Shown here: positions 1 through 6,452 of the stretch, piece by piece
How the letters are laid out: every line of letters begins with the position of its first letter
How positions within the stretch are numbered: position 1 is the first letter of the stretch
NCBI GenBank assembly: GCA_017501805.1
Contig: JAFVWG010000097.1
Coordinates: 1 to 6,452, forward strand
Length of the DNA stretch: 6,452 bases
Direction: 5' to 3'
Origin: Oscillospiraceae bacterium
Lineage (GTDB): Bacteria > Bacillota > Clostridia > Oscillospirales > Oscillospiraceae
Notes under the pieces: generated by a model
Seen by the model: only the letters and a program-made list of their open reading frames with translations
Told to the model about the DNA's origin: nothing
The model's database searches: none
Program-made: the position numbers and the translations under genes

Positions 1-779
1 AGGCGGGCAAAGTTGTTGTAGAAAATATCTTCCGTTTCCTGCTGTGAAAGACCGAAGGGTTTTTCCAGCAGACGGGCGATCTCTGTTTTCGGCGTCCACA
101 TCGGGAAGTCCGTTCCGAAGAGAAAACGCTCGACGCCGAACCTGTCCAGCATCCGCTTGGCGTCGTCGTCCGGGAGGAACATCAGGGTGCTGGAGGTGTC
201 GTACCAGATCCCCTCCGGCATCGGGCAGGCAAGGGAATCCTCCCATCTTCGGTAGCCGCCGAAGTGCGCGGCGATCGCGATGAGGTCCGGGACCTGCTGC
301 TTGAGGCGGTACAGGCGCTGCGGCGAGGAAAAATCGTAGCGGTCGTCGCCCATGTGGATGAGCGCGACCAGCCCGCGCCTTGCACAGGCGCGGTACATCT
401 CCACGCTCTCGGGGCTGTCCAGCGGCACGCGCTGCATATCGGGATGCACCTTGATGCCGCGAAGACCGAAGGCTTCGATCCTGTCCAGTTCTTCTTCATA
501 GTCGGGCATTCCGGGGAAGAGCGTGCCAAGCCCGAGACATTCCGGGTGCGCGGCAGCCGTTGCGCCGAGGAAGTCGTTCGTGTGTGCGACCTGCCGCATC
601 GTTGCGGCGGAGCTGCTGATCAGAAAAACCGAAACGCCTGCTTCCTTTTCAAGCTCCAGCAGGGTGTCGATCGATGCGTGGTGACCGGGCGCGGCGCCGT
701 AGAAATCACAGATGGAATGCGAAGCCTTGTCCGCCAGCGCCTCGGGAAATACGTGTGTGTGGGAGTCTGCGATTTTCAT
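1..779 (-). CDS. Amidohydrolase-family metal-dependent hydrolase (3' end cut by window edge)
   Basis: The minus strand reads open from an ATG at 779-777 to the left edge, giving 259 complete codons. Motifs of the amidohydrolase superfamily (amidohydrolase_2/TIM-barrel type) appear in order: an N-terminal HxH (H7, H9) at the end of the first strand, KVHP at residues 110-113, an IHMG strand end with H142, AHFGG with H172, and GTDFP with D224. These positions match the usual divalent-metal ligands and the catalytic Asp. The product is therefore probably a cytoplasmic hydrolase or decarboxylase acting on a small molecule; the substrate cannot be told from sequence. There is no signal peptide. The last visible residues (YNNFAR) resemble the usual end of the fold, so only a short tail is probably missing. 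A purine-rich but weak ribosome site (AGAAAGAAG) lies upstream, with a promoter at 804-832. It is transcribed divergently from asnA and has no evident functional link to it. Confidence 0.87.
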   Translation of the reverse strand, partial: MKIADSHTHVFPEALADKASHSICDFYGAAPGHHASIDTLLELEKEAGVSVFLISSSAATMRQVAHTNDFLGATAAAHPECLGLGTLFPGMPDYEEELDRIEAFGLRGIKVHPDMQRVPLDSPESVEMYRACARRGLVALIHMGDDRYDFSSPQRLYRLKQQVPDLIAIAAHFGGYRRWEDSLACPMPEGIWYDTSSTLMFLPDDDAKRMLDRFGVERFLFGTDFPMWTPKTEIARLLEKPFGLSQQETEDIFYNNFAR

Positions 780-803
780 GGGATCATCTTCTTTCTGCGC
801 TCT

Positions 804-832
804 ATTATAGAAAAAAACGACAAGCGATGCAA
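804..832 (-). promoter_or_regulatory. Probable sigma-A promoter of the amidohydrolase gene
   Basis: On the minus strand a perfect -10 box TATAAT (809-804) lies 17 bases downstream of TTGCAT (832-827), a partial match to the -35 consensus. Transcription would begin near 797, leaving a leader of about 18 bases before the ATG at 779. The call rests on box match and spacing only. Confidence 0.6.
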
Positions 833-892
833 GTGTTTCCTCACTGTTGGGGAGCGCTTCGGAAATGCACACGCGAAAATTGCTGATTATCC

Positions 893-921
893 TTGCAATC
901 CGTGCCAAAATATTGTATATT
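893..921 (+). promoter_or_regulatory. Probable sigma-A promoter of the asnA-asnS operon
   Basis: A -35 box TTGCAA (893-898, 4 of 6 consensus bases) and a -10 box TATATT (916-921, 5 of 6) are separated by exactly 17 bases. Transcription would start near 928, giving an asnA leader of about 54 bases. That is too short for a T-box riboswitch. The leader contains only a 5-bp hairpin, TGCGG/CCGCA at 940-955, just before the ribosome binding site. Confidence 0.62.
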
Positions 922-981
922 AACCGATATGGTTTCAACTGCGGTCTCCGCCGCAAGAAAAACGAAAGGAGAGGGACCCCT

Positions 982-1989
982 ATGAGTTCTGTTTTTATCC
1001 CGCAAGGTTACAAACCGCCGCTCTCGATCTACGAGCTTCAGCGCGCGATCGAGTTCATCAAGAGCAATTTTATGACCAATCTTTGCAGTGCGCTCAATCT
1101 TCGCCGGGTCTCCGCTCCGCTGTTTGTGGAGGAGAACTCGGGACTGAACGACAACCTCAACGGCTACGAACGCCCGGTCAGCTTTGACATCCCCGACGTC
1201 GGTGCGAACGCGCAGATCGTGCATTCGCTCGCGAAGTGGAAGCGGCTGGCGCTCAAGCGCTACGAATTCAACGAGGGCAAGGGCCTTGTTACGGATATGA
1301 ACGCTGTGCGGCGCGATGAGGAAGTTGACAATATCCATTCGATCTACGTTGACCAGTGGGACTGGGAGAAGGTCATCTCCCGCGAGGACCGCAGCGTGGA
1401 TTTTCTGAAAAAGACCGTGCAGAGCATCGTGAACGCGATCTGCGAGACCAACGACGCGCTCGGTGTTGCATTCCCGTGTCTGCACACCACGCTCGAACGC
1501 CGCGTGACCTTTGTCACCTCGCAGGAGCTTGAAGACCGCTGGCCGGACAAGACCGCGAAGGAACGCGAAAACCTCATCTGCAAGGAAAACGGCACCGTCT
1601 TCCTGATGCAGATCGGCAAGACGCTCCGTTCCGGAAAGAAGCACGACGGCCGCGCGCCCGACTACGACGACTGGGAGCTCAACGGCGACCTGCTGTTCTG
1701 GAACGATATCCTCGGACACTCCCTTGAGATCTCTTCGATGGGCATCCGTGTGGATGAGGCTTCGCTTGCGAAGCAGCTGAAGCTGTCCGACTGCGAGGAA
1801 CGTGCCGAACTGCCGTTCCACAAGATGCTTCTGAACAGCGAACTTCCGCTGACGGTGGGCGGCGGCATCGGACAGAGCCGCCTGTGTATGCTGATGATCG
1901 GTCTGTGCCACGTCGGCGAGGTCCAGGCTTCGATCTGGGACGCGGAGACCGTTCGCGCCTGTGAAGAAGCCGGCATTATGCTGCTGTAA
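982..1989 (+). CDS. asnA: Aspartate--ammonia ligase (asparagine synthetase A)
   Basis: AsnA makes asparagine from aspartate, ammonia and ATP through an aspartyl-adenylate intermediate, in the cytoplasm. The 335-residue product is close to the 330 residues of E. coli AsnA. Family signatures are clear: GLNDNLNGYERPV near residues 54-66, HSLAKWKR at 81-88 with the substrate-contacting Lys, NAVRRDE at 107-113 followed by YVDQWDWE at 122-129, DGRAPDYDDW at 222-231, and the class II motif-3-like GGGIGQSRLCM at 293-303. All key segments are intact, so it should be active. The reading frame stays open upstream to 847. The ATG at 982 is chosen because AAAGGAG (965-971) lies 10 bases before it and the protein then begins where the family does. 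The stop is followed after 25 bases by asnS, so the two are very likely cotranscribed. AsnA shares its catalytic fold with class II Asp/Asn-tRNA synthetases, which makes the pairing evolutionarily neat. Confidence 0.97.
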   Translation: MSSVFIPQGYKPPLSIYELQRAIEFIKSNFMTNLCSALNLRRVSAPLFVEENSGLNDNLNGYERPVSFDIPDVGANAQIVHSLAKWKRLALKRYEFNEGKGLVTDMNAVRRDEEVDNIHSIYVDQWDWEKVISREDRSVDFLKKTVQSIVNAICETNDALGVAFPCLHTTLERRVTFVTSQELEDRWPDKTAKERENLICKENGTVFLMQIGKTLRSGKKHDGRAPDYDDWELNGDLLFWNDILGHSLEISSMGIRVDEASLAKQLKLSDCEERAELPFHKMLLNSELPLTVGGGIGQSRLCMLMIGLCHVGEVQASIWDAETVRACEEAGIMLL

Positions 1990-2014
1990 AATATCAAAAC
2001 GGGGAGGGCTTTTT

Positions 2015-3406
<1,392 letters not shown>

Positions 3407-3420
3407 TTTGTTCAACACCC

Positions 3421-3456
3421 AAAAGCACCGCGCTTTGAAAGCGCGGTGCTTTTTTT
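3421..3456 (+). terminator. Intrinsic terminator of the asnA-asnS operon
   Basis: A perfect inverted repeat begins 15 bases after the asnS stop. AAAAGCACCGCGC (3421-3433) pairs with GCGCGGTGCTTTT (3441-3453) around TTTGAAA, and a run of seven T follows (3450-3456). This is a textbook rho-independent terminator. Read on the other strand the trailing T run is only four long, so it is mainly a plus-strand terminator. It marks the end of the recognisable host gene block. Confidence 0.95.
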
Positions 3457-3671
3457 GCGTCCGTGGGCGGGTATCGCCTGTAAGAGAACAGGCGGTCGGA
3501 GCGGACTGAAGAAGTATGATGGCTTCGGCGGCAGAACCGGCCAAATGACCGAAAATCCTGTTTTTCGACCGCAATGTGCAAAAAACGACATATTTCGACT
3601 GGTTTTGCGATGCTTCTTGGCTAGTATGAAAGCTGCCTTGCAAGGAGAATTGGAAAAAAGGAGACGATTGA
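3457..3671. other. Non-coding junction between host operon and phage-type genes
   Basis: I see no convincing gene here. It holds a 7-bp hairpin CGCCTGT/ACAGGCG with a 6-base loop (3475-3494, extendable by a wobble and an A-T pair) and no T run. It also holds CGAAAA/TTTTCG (3550-3567), two copies of TTTCGAC 30 bases apart (3563-3569 and 3593-3599), and a 10-bp palindrome CCTTGCAAGG (3636-3645). The section from about 3550 to 3660 is A/T-richer than its surroundings, as expected upstream of a transcription unit. The best -10-like hexamer is TAGTAT (3622-3627), but no properly spaced -35 box was found. If the downstream genes belong to a prophage, its left attachment site would lie in or near this stretch; one end alone cannot define it. 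Confidence 0.5.
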
Positions 3672-3866
3672 TTGTATTTATTTGGATCCCGTTTCGATCG
3701 GACGGAGCCGCCCGAACCGAGCCGGGAGAAAGAAAACGTTTGCCCTTGCTGCGGCGTCTGTGCGGATATGTATTATCGGGACGAAGCGGGGGAAATCGTC
3801 GGCTGCGAATGCTGCCTGAGGCCGATGTACTGGTACGAACTTACAGATGAACAGGAGGAATTTTGA
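3672..3866 (+). CDS. Small Cys-rich, probably zinc-binding phage-type protein (64 aa)
   Basis: The function is not known to me. The product is acidic and has seven cysteines in two clusters: C24, C26, C27, C30 in VCPCCGVC, and C45, C47, C48 in GCECCL. The pairs C24/C27 and C45/C48 could form a zinc ribbon, separated by a hairpin-like YYRDEAGEIVG stretch. The first third holds TEPPEP, a proline-rich segment. The start is TTG at 3672, directly after an in-frame TGA, with AAAGGAG (3657-3663) 8 bases upstream; the only later start in frame (ATG, residue 33) would remove the first Cys cluster. The stop overlaps the next ATG in TGATG, so translation is probably coupled. As I recall them, similar short CxxC proteins occur among clostridial phage structural genes. 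The cysteine pattern and coupling make it a likely real gene despite its size. Confidence 0.72.
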   Translation: MYLFGSRFDRTEPPEPSREKENVCPCCGVCADMYYRDEAGEIVGCECCLRPMYWYELTDEQEEF

Positions 3867-4051
3867 TGAAACTCTTTGAGAAGATCCGCAGAAAGCAAGC
3901 GGGCTGTCTGCTGCGCGGCTGTGACGCCGAAATCAGAGCCTGCGGCACCTGCGGTTGGAATAAACAGGAGGCTGTGCGCAGAAGAAACCTGCCGCTTACG
4001 CGCGGTGCGGACGGACTGCGGAGGATGCTTGTCGGAGGTGAGAGGGTATGA
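3866..4051 (+). CDS. Small basic Cys-containing protein with CGTCGWN motif (61 aa)
   Basis: This is a short, strongly basic protein of unknown function. Four cysteines (C14, C19, C26, C29) could bind one zinc ion. The second pair lies in ACGTCGWN, followed by a helical Arg-rich stretch (EAVRRRNLPL). From memory, a CxxCGWN element followed by a basic helix recurs in tiny proteins of clostridial phages, which suggests a conserved family. The start is ATG at 3866: AGGAGG (3853-3858) precedes it by 7 bases and the ATG overlaps the preceding stop by one base. A TTG three bases earlier is also possible. The end overlaps the next start in ATGA, so the three mini-genes behave as one translational unit. 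The charge and cysteines would suit nucleic-acid binding, but this is only inference. Confidence 0.72.
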   Translation: MKLFEKIRRKQAGCLLRGCDAEIRACGTCGWNKQEAVRRRNLPLTRGADGLRRMLVGGERV

Positions 4052-4281
4052 GCAGCGGCTATTCGACGCGGCGCTGGGAGTGCCCCTTCTTTCGCTGGGA
4101 TGAGCGCAGATGCATCCACTGCGAGGGAGGAAGAATGCATATGCAGGACCTGGAGAGCTACCGTCGCTACGTGCGCACCTACTGCGACAACTCCGAGGGG
4201 TGGGAGCACTGCACGATGGCGCGCGGACTGATGGATTACTACGACGCGATGGGCGGCAGACCCGATCGGGAGCTGCTGTGA
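4048..4281 (+). CDS. Small Cys-rich conserved phage-type protein (77 aa)
   Basis: The function is unknown. The protein opens with an aromatic and Cys segment, WECPFFRWDERRCIHCEGG (C12, C22, C25). A helical region then carries C46 and C55 (YCDNSEGWEHC) and ends in ARGLMDYYDAM. The spacing suggests a small zinc-stabilised fold with a helical second half. I recall similar phage-associated hypothetical proteins with a CP(F/Y)F...C..CEGG pattern in Firmicutes, but I cannot name the family. GGAGGTG (4034-4040) lies 7 bases before the ATG at 4048, and the ATGA overlap with the previous gene points to coupled translation. The stop at 4279-4281 is followed directly by a hairpin and a 123-base gap before the scaffold gene. 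It could be a DNA- or RNA-binding regulator of the head genes, but nothing here proves that. Confidence 0.75.
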   Translation: MSSGYSTRRWECPFFRWDERRCIHCEGGRMHMQDLESYRRYVRTYCDNSEGWEHCTMARGLMDYYDAMGGRPDRELL

Positions 4282-4404
4282 TCCGCCGTGAAGCTTACAG
4301 GCGGAGATCGCGCAAACGCGTGATACCTTAGGGACACAGGCACACGGAGCGACGATCCGTGAGATGCGACACGGCGCTTTATACCGTGGGAAAGGAGACA
4401 ACCT
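4282..4404 (+). other. Structured gap before the scaffold gene, three small hairpins
   Basis: No open frame of interest occupies this gap. Three short inverted repeats lie in a row. TCCGCC (4282-4287) pairs with GGCGGA (4300-4305), starting right at the preceding stop codon. CACGGA (4343-4348) pairs with TCCGTG (4356-4361). CACGG (4370-4374) pairs with CCGTG (4384-4388), ending just before the scaffold ribosome site AAAGGAG (4391-4397). None is followed by a T run, so they are not classical terminators. They could stabilise or process the mRNA or tune scaffold translation. Confidence 0.45.
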
Positions 4405-5184
4405 GTGAAAAACACAAACATCTTTCCGCTGCGGCTGGATCTGTTCGATGCAGATGCGCAGGGGGCGGCGGAGACGGGTGAGACCCCGGTTTGCTCTGAT
4501 GACACCCGACAGAGCGAAGAGGCGGCCCCGGCTGCCGAAGAACGTCCGGCGGATACGGAGATCCTCCGAAAGGAATTTGACGAACTGATCCGCGGCAAAT
4601 ACAAGGACGTCTACACCGAAAGAACGCAGGCAATGATCAATCGCAAATACGCAAAGGCGAAGGCGCAGGCGGAAGAAAATGCCGGACTGCGGGAACTTGC
4701 GGGGCTCTTTGCCAGAAAGCTCGGTCTGCCCGAGGGGAGCGACCACGCGCAGCTCCGCGCGGCAGCGGAGGAGCTTCCCGAATGGAGTCGGGATGTGCCG
4801 GATGAGGAGCAGACTGCTGCTCAGGCGGAGACCTGGCTGCGGGAGGCCGGGGCGCTGCGGGAGCAGTATCCCGACTTCGAGCTGCGGGAAGAGCTGGCAG
4901 ACCCCGACTTCGTCACGGCGCTGCAGGCCGGAGTTCCGATGGAACTGCTCTACAAGGGCAGGCACTGCGACAGACTTCTCGCCGAGGCGGCAGCCTGCGC
5001 CGCAAAGACGGCGGAGGAGAACGTCGTGCAGAGCATCCGTGCAAAGGGCGGCAGACCCGCCGAGAACGGCGCCGGCGCCAACAATTCCCCGATCCTCACG
5101 AAGAGCGATCCCTCACAGCTTACCCTGCGCGAATTTGAGCAGATCGCAAGGCGCGTATCACGGGGAGAACGAATCACGTTTTAA
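4405..5184 (+). CDS. Probable phage head (capsid) scaffolding protein
   Basis: The 259-residue product is highly charged, Ala/Glu-rich and mostly helical, as expected of a head scaffold that directs capsid subunits into a procapsid and is then released. The N-terminus holds LDLFD (residues 11-15), followed by a disordered acidic linker (about 16-50). Next comes a helical block with ILRKEFDELIRGKYKDVY (53-70) and a Lys/Ala/Glu-rich stretch (76-105), then PDFELREELADPDFVTALQAG (156-176). A Gly/Pro/Asn-rich hinge (214-229) leads to a basic C-terminal helix ending in ARRVSRGERITF, similar in character to capsid-binding tails of other scaffolds. The start is GTG at 4405 with AAAGGAG 7 bases upstream; no ATG near the N-terminus competes. 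The capsid gene begins 15 bases after its stop, the usual scaffold-capsid order. The identification rests on composition, motif style and position. A minor structural protein is the main alternative. Confidence 0.8.
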   Translation: MKNTNIFPLRLDLFDADAQGAAETGETPVCSDDTRQSEEAAPAAEERPADTEILRKEFDELIRGKYKDVYTERTQAMINRKYAKAKAQAEENAGLRELAGLFARKLGLPEGSDHAQLRAAAEELPEWSRDVPDEEQTAAQAETWLREAGALREQYPDFELREELADPDFVTALQAGVPMELLYKGRHCDRLLAEAAACAAKTAEENVVQSIRAKGGRPAENGAGANNSPILTKSDPSQLTLREFEQIARRVSRGERITF

Positions 5185-5199
5185 GAAAGGAATCGAGTT

Positions 5200-6452
5200 A
5201 TGAAAGAAGACAAGTACCTCTTTGCGGCGAAGCTGGATCTGTTTGACGGCAACACCAACGTCACGACCGATCCCGGCCTTTCCGACGAAATGAAGACCTA
5301 TTACTCCACCTATCTGATCCGACTGGCGGCACCGCTGATGGTGCACGACCAGTTCGCGCAGGTGCAGCCGATCCCCAAAAACGGCGGCAAGCGGATCGAA
5401 TTCCGCAAGTACGACAGCCTGCCCAAGGCGCTGACGCCGCTTTCCGAGGGCGTGACCCCGAACGGTCAGAAGCTGAATGTCACCAAGGTGCAGGCGGATG
5501 TGGCGCAGTACGGCGGCTACGTCGAGCTGAGCGATGTCTTCCAGCAGACCGCGATCGACAACAATCTGATGGAAGCGACGCGCGTGATCGCCGACCAGGC
5601 ATCCCGCACGCTGGACACCATCACAAGAGAAGTCCTCTGCGGCGGCACGAACGTGCAGTTCGGCGGCGGCACGAAGCTCTACCGCCATCTGCTTACCGGC
5701 GGCGAGGAGAGCGGCAACGACTATCTGACCGTCGAAGCCATCCGCAAGGCGGTGCGCTTCCTCAAGACGATGAACGCCCGCAAGCGAAACGGCTGCTATG
5801 TCGGCATCATCCATCCCGACGCGGCCTACGACCTGATGAGCGATCCGGAATGGAAGTATCCGCATCAGTATCAGGACACCGAGAACCTCTACGCCGAGGA
5901 GATCGGACGCATCGGCGGCGTGCGTTTTGTGGAATCCAGCGAGGCGAAGGTCTTCCACGCTCCCGACCTGGCAGAGGAGGACGGCGAAGCTCCCGGCTTC
6001 CGCAATCTGACCGTGGCGGGCTGGACGGCGGCAAGCAAGACCGTCGCCGTTGACGAAAAGCTCACGGACAAGCAGGCTGCCGCGCTGGTTGGCAGAAAGG
6101 TGCTCATCAAGGGACAGCTCTGCAAGGTGGCATCCGCAGTCGCAGGAGCGGCGGGTGCGGCATCCTTCAAGCTGGAGGAGACGCCCGTGACTGCTCCCGC
6201 GGACGGGGATATCGTCTACCCGGGCGAAGCGGGCGCGAAGGGACGCGATGTGTATGCGACCCTGATCCTCGGTGAGGATGCCTACGGCATTACCGAGATC
6301 GAGGGCGGCGGTCTGCAGCATATCGTCAAGCAGCTCGGCTCGGGCGGCACGGCAGATCCCCTGGATCAGCGTGCGACCGTCGGCTGGAAGGCATCCCGCG
6401 TTGCGGAGCGTCTGGTCGAGCAGTATATGATCCGCGTGGAGACGGCTTCCAC
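5200..6452 (+). CDS. N4-gp56-type phage major capsid protein (C-terminus cut by window edge)
   Basis: The frame is open from ATG 5200 to the right edge, 417 complete codons. AAAGGA (5186-5191) lies 8 bases upstream. The product reads as the main shell protein of a tailed-phage head (HK97-like fold) of the N4-gp56 type. Features in order: an N-terminal LDLFD (12-16), LSDEMKTYYSTYLIRLAAP (27-45), the KNGGKRIEFRKYDSLP segment (60-75) with ALTPLSEGVTP (77-87), YGGYVELSDVF (104-114), a long helix ending in REVLCGG (143-149), GIIHPDAAYDLMSDPEW (202-218), and IGRIGGVRFVESSEAKVF (235-252). Near the end, DPLDQRATVGWKASRVAERL (387-406) leads to YMIRVETAS, the usual last strand, so probably only a few residues are missing. 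An insertion of about 95 residues (253-348) separates the two halves of the C-terminal part. Its partner is the scaffold gene just upstream. Confidence 0.93.
   Translation, partial: MKEDKYLFAAKLDLFDGNTNVTTDPGLSDEMKTYYSTYLIRLAAPLMVHDQFAQVQPIPKNGGKRIEFRKYDSLPKALTPLSEGVTPNGQKLNVTKVQADVAQYGGYVELSDVFQQTAIDNNLMEATRVIADQASRTLDTITREVLCGGTNVQFGGGTKLYRHLLTGGEESGNDYLTVEAIRKAVRFLKTMNARKRNGCYVGIIHPDAAYDLMSDPEWKYPHQYQDTENLYAEEIGRIGGVRFVESSEAKVFHAPDLAEEDGEAPGFRNLTVAGWTAASKTVAVDEKLTDKQAAALVGRKVLIKGQLCKVASAVAGAAGAASFKLEETPVTAPADGDIVYPGEAGAKGRDVYATLILGEDAYGITEIEGGGLQHIVKQLGSGGTADPLDQRATVGWKASRVAERLVEQYMIRVETAS

Noticed and set aside
264..923. 219-codon plus-strand open frame over the amidohydrolase
   Set aside because: It crosses the divergent promoters and has no family features, while the minus strand gives a clear amidohydrolase.
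780..981. Possible T-box or other riboswitch upstream of asnA
   Set aside because: No TGGNACC-type T-box element or long structured leader is visible, and the predicted leader is only about 54 bases.
841..1911. Long minus-strand open frame opposite asnA
   Set aside because: It is the antisense shadow of a clear asnA gene. It shows no recognisable motifs, its composition is dictated by the sense codons, and it has no ribosome site of note.
3589..3627. Sigma-A promoter for the mini-gene cassette
   Set aside because: CATATT and TAGTAT resemble -10 boxes, but no -35 box at 16-18 bases was found, so the promoter call is not supported.
3446..3850. 134-codon plus-strand frame overlapping the first mini-gene
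   Set aside because: It begins inside the terminator and yields an Arg-rich sequence without motifs. The frame starting at 3672 gives a regular Cys-pair pattern and couples to the next gene.
3841..4965. 374-codon minus-strand open frame opposite the mini-genes and scaffold
   Set aside because: It lies opposite four plus-strand genes with good ribosome sites and coupled starts, and has no recognisable motifs.
5158..6321. 387-codon minus-strand open frame opposite the capsid gene
   Set aside because: The plus strand encodes a motif-complete capsid protein in a different frame. The antisense frame has no domain signs.

Overview
The window looks like a chromosomal segment of a moderately GC-rich Gram-positive anaerobe of the Clostridia (Oscillospiraceae/Ruminococcus-like). 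It carries host housekeeping genes followed by a phage head-gene module. This assignment rests on the AsnA-AsnS gene pair, strong AGGAGG-type ribosome binding sites, and capsid and small Cys-rich proteins of the kind seen in clostridial phages. It is an inference, with no database search behind it.

Positions 1-779 (minus strand) hold an amidohydrolase-family metal-dependent hydrolase that runs off the left edge. A roughly 200-base divergent promoter region follows, with a good sigma-A-type promoter on each strand. Positions 982-3406 (plus strand) form a two-gene unit: asnA (ammonia-dependent asparagine synthetase) and asnS (asparaginyl-tRNA synthetase). One makes free asparagine and the other charges it onto tRNA. 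The unit ends at a strong intrinsic terminator (3421-3456).

From 3457 the content changes. A non-coding junction of about 215 bases holds a hairpin, short direct repeats and a palindrome. It leads into three very small, translationally coupled genes (3672-4281) for Cys-rich, probably zinc-binding phage-type proteins of unknown function. After a 123-base structured gap come a probable head scaffolding protein (4405-5184) and an N4-gp56-type major capsid protein (5200 to the right edge, lacking only its last few residues). The scaffold and capsid should act together: the scaffold guides capsid subunits into a procapsid and then leaves.

The points most worth a second look are these. The capsid/scaffold pair sits just downstream of a host operon with no terminase, portal or integrase in between. 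Scaffold and capsid share an LDLFD tag near their N-termini. A cassette of three overlapping Cys-rich mini-genes precedes the head genes. I saw no tRNA, rRNA, CRISPR array, riboswitch or insertion sequence. I found nothing that proves a wholly new system.
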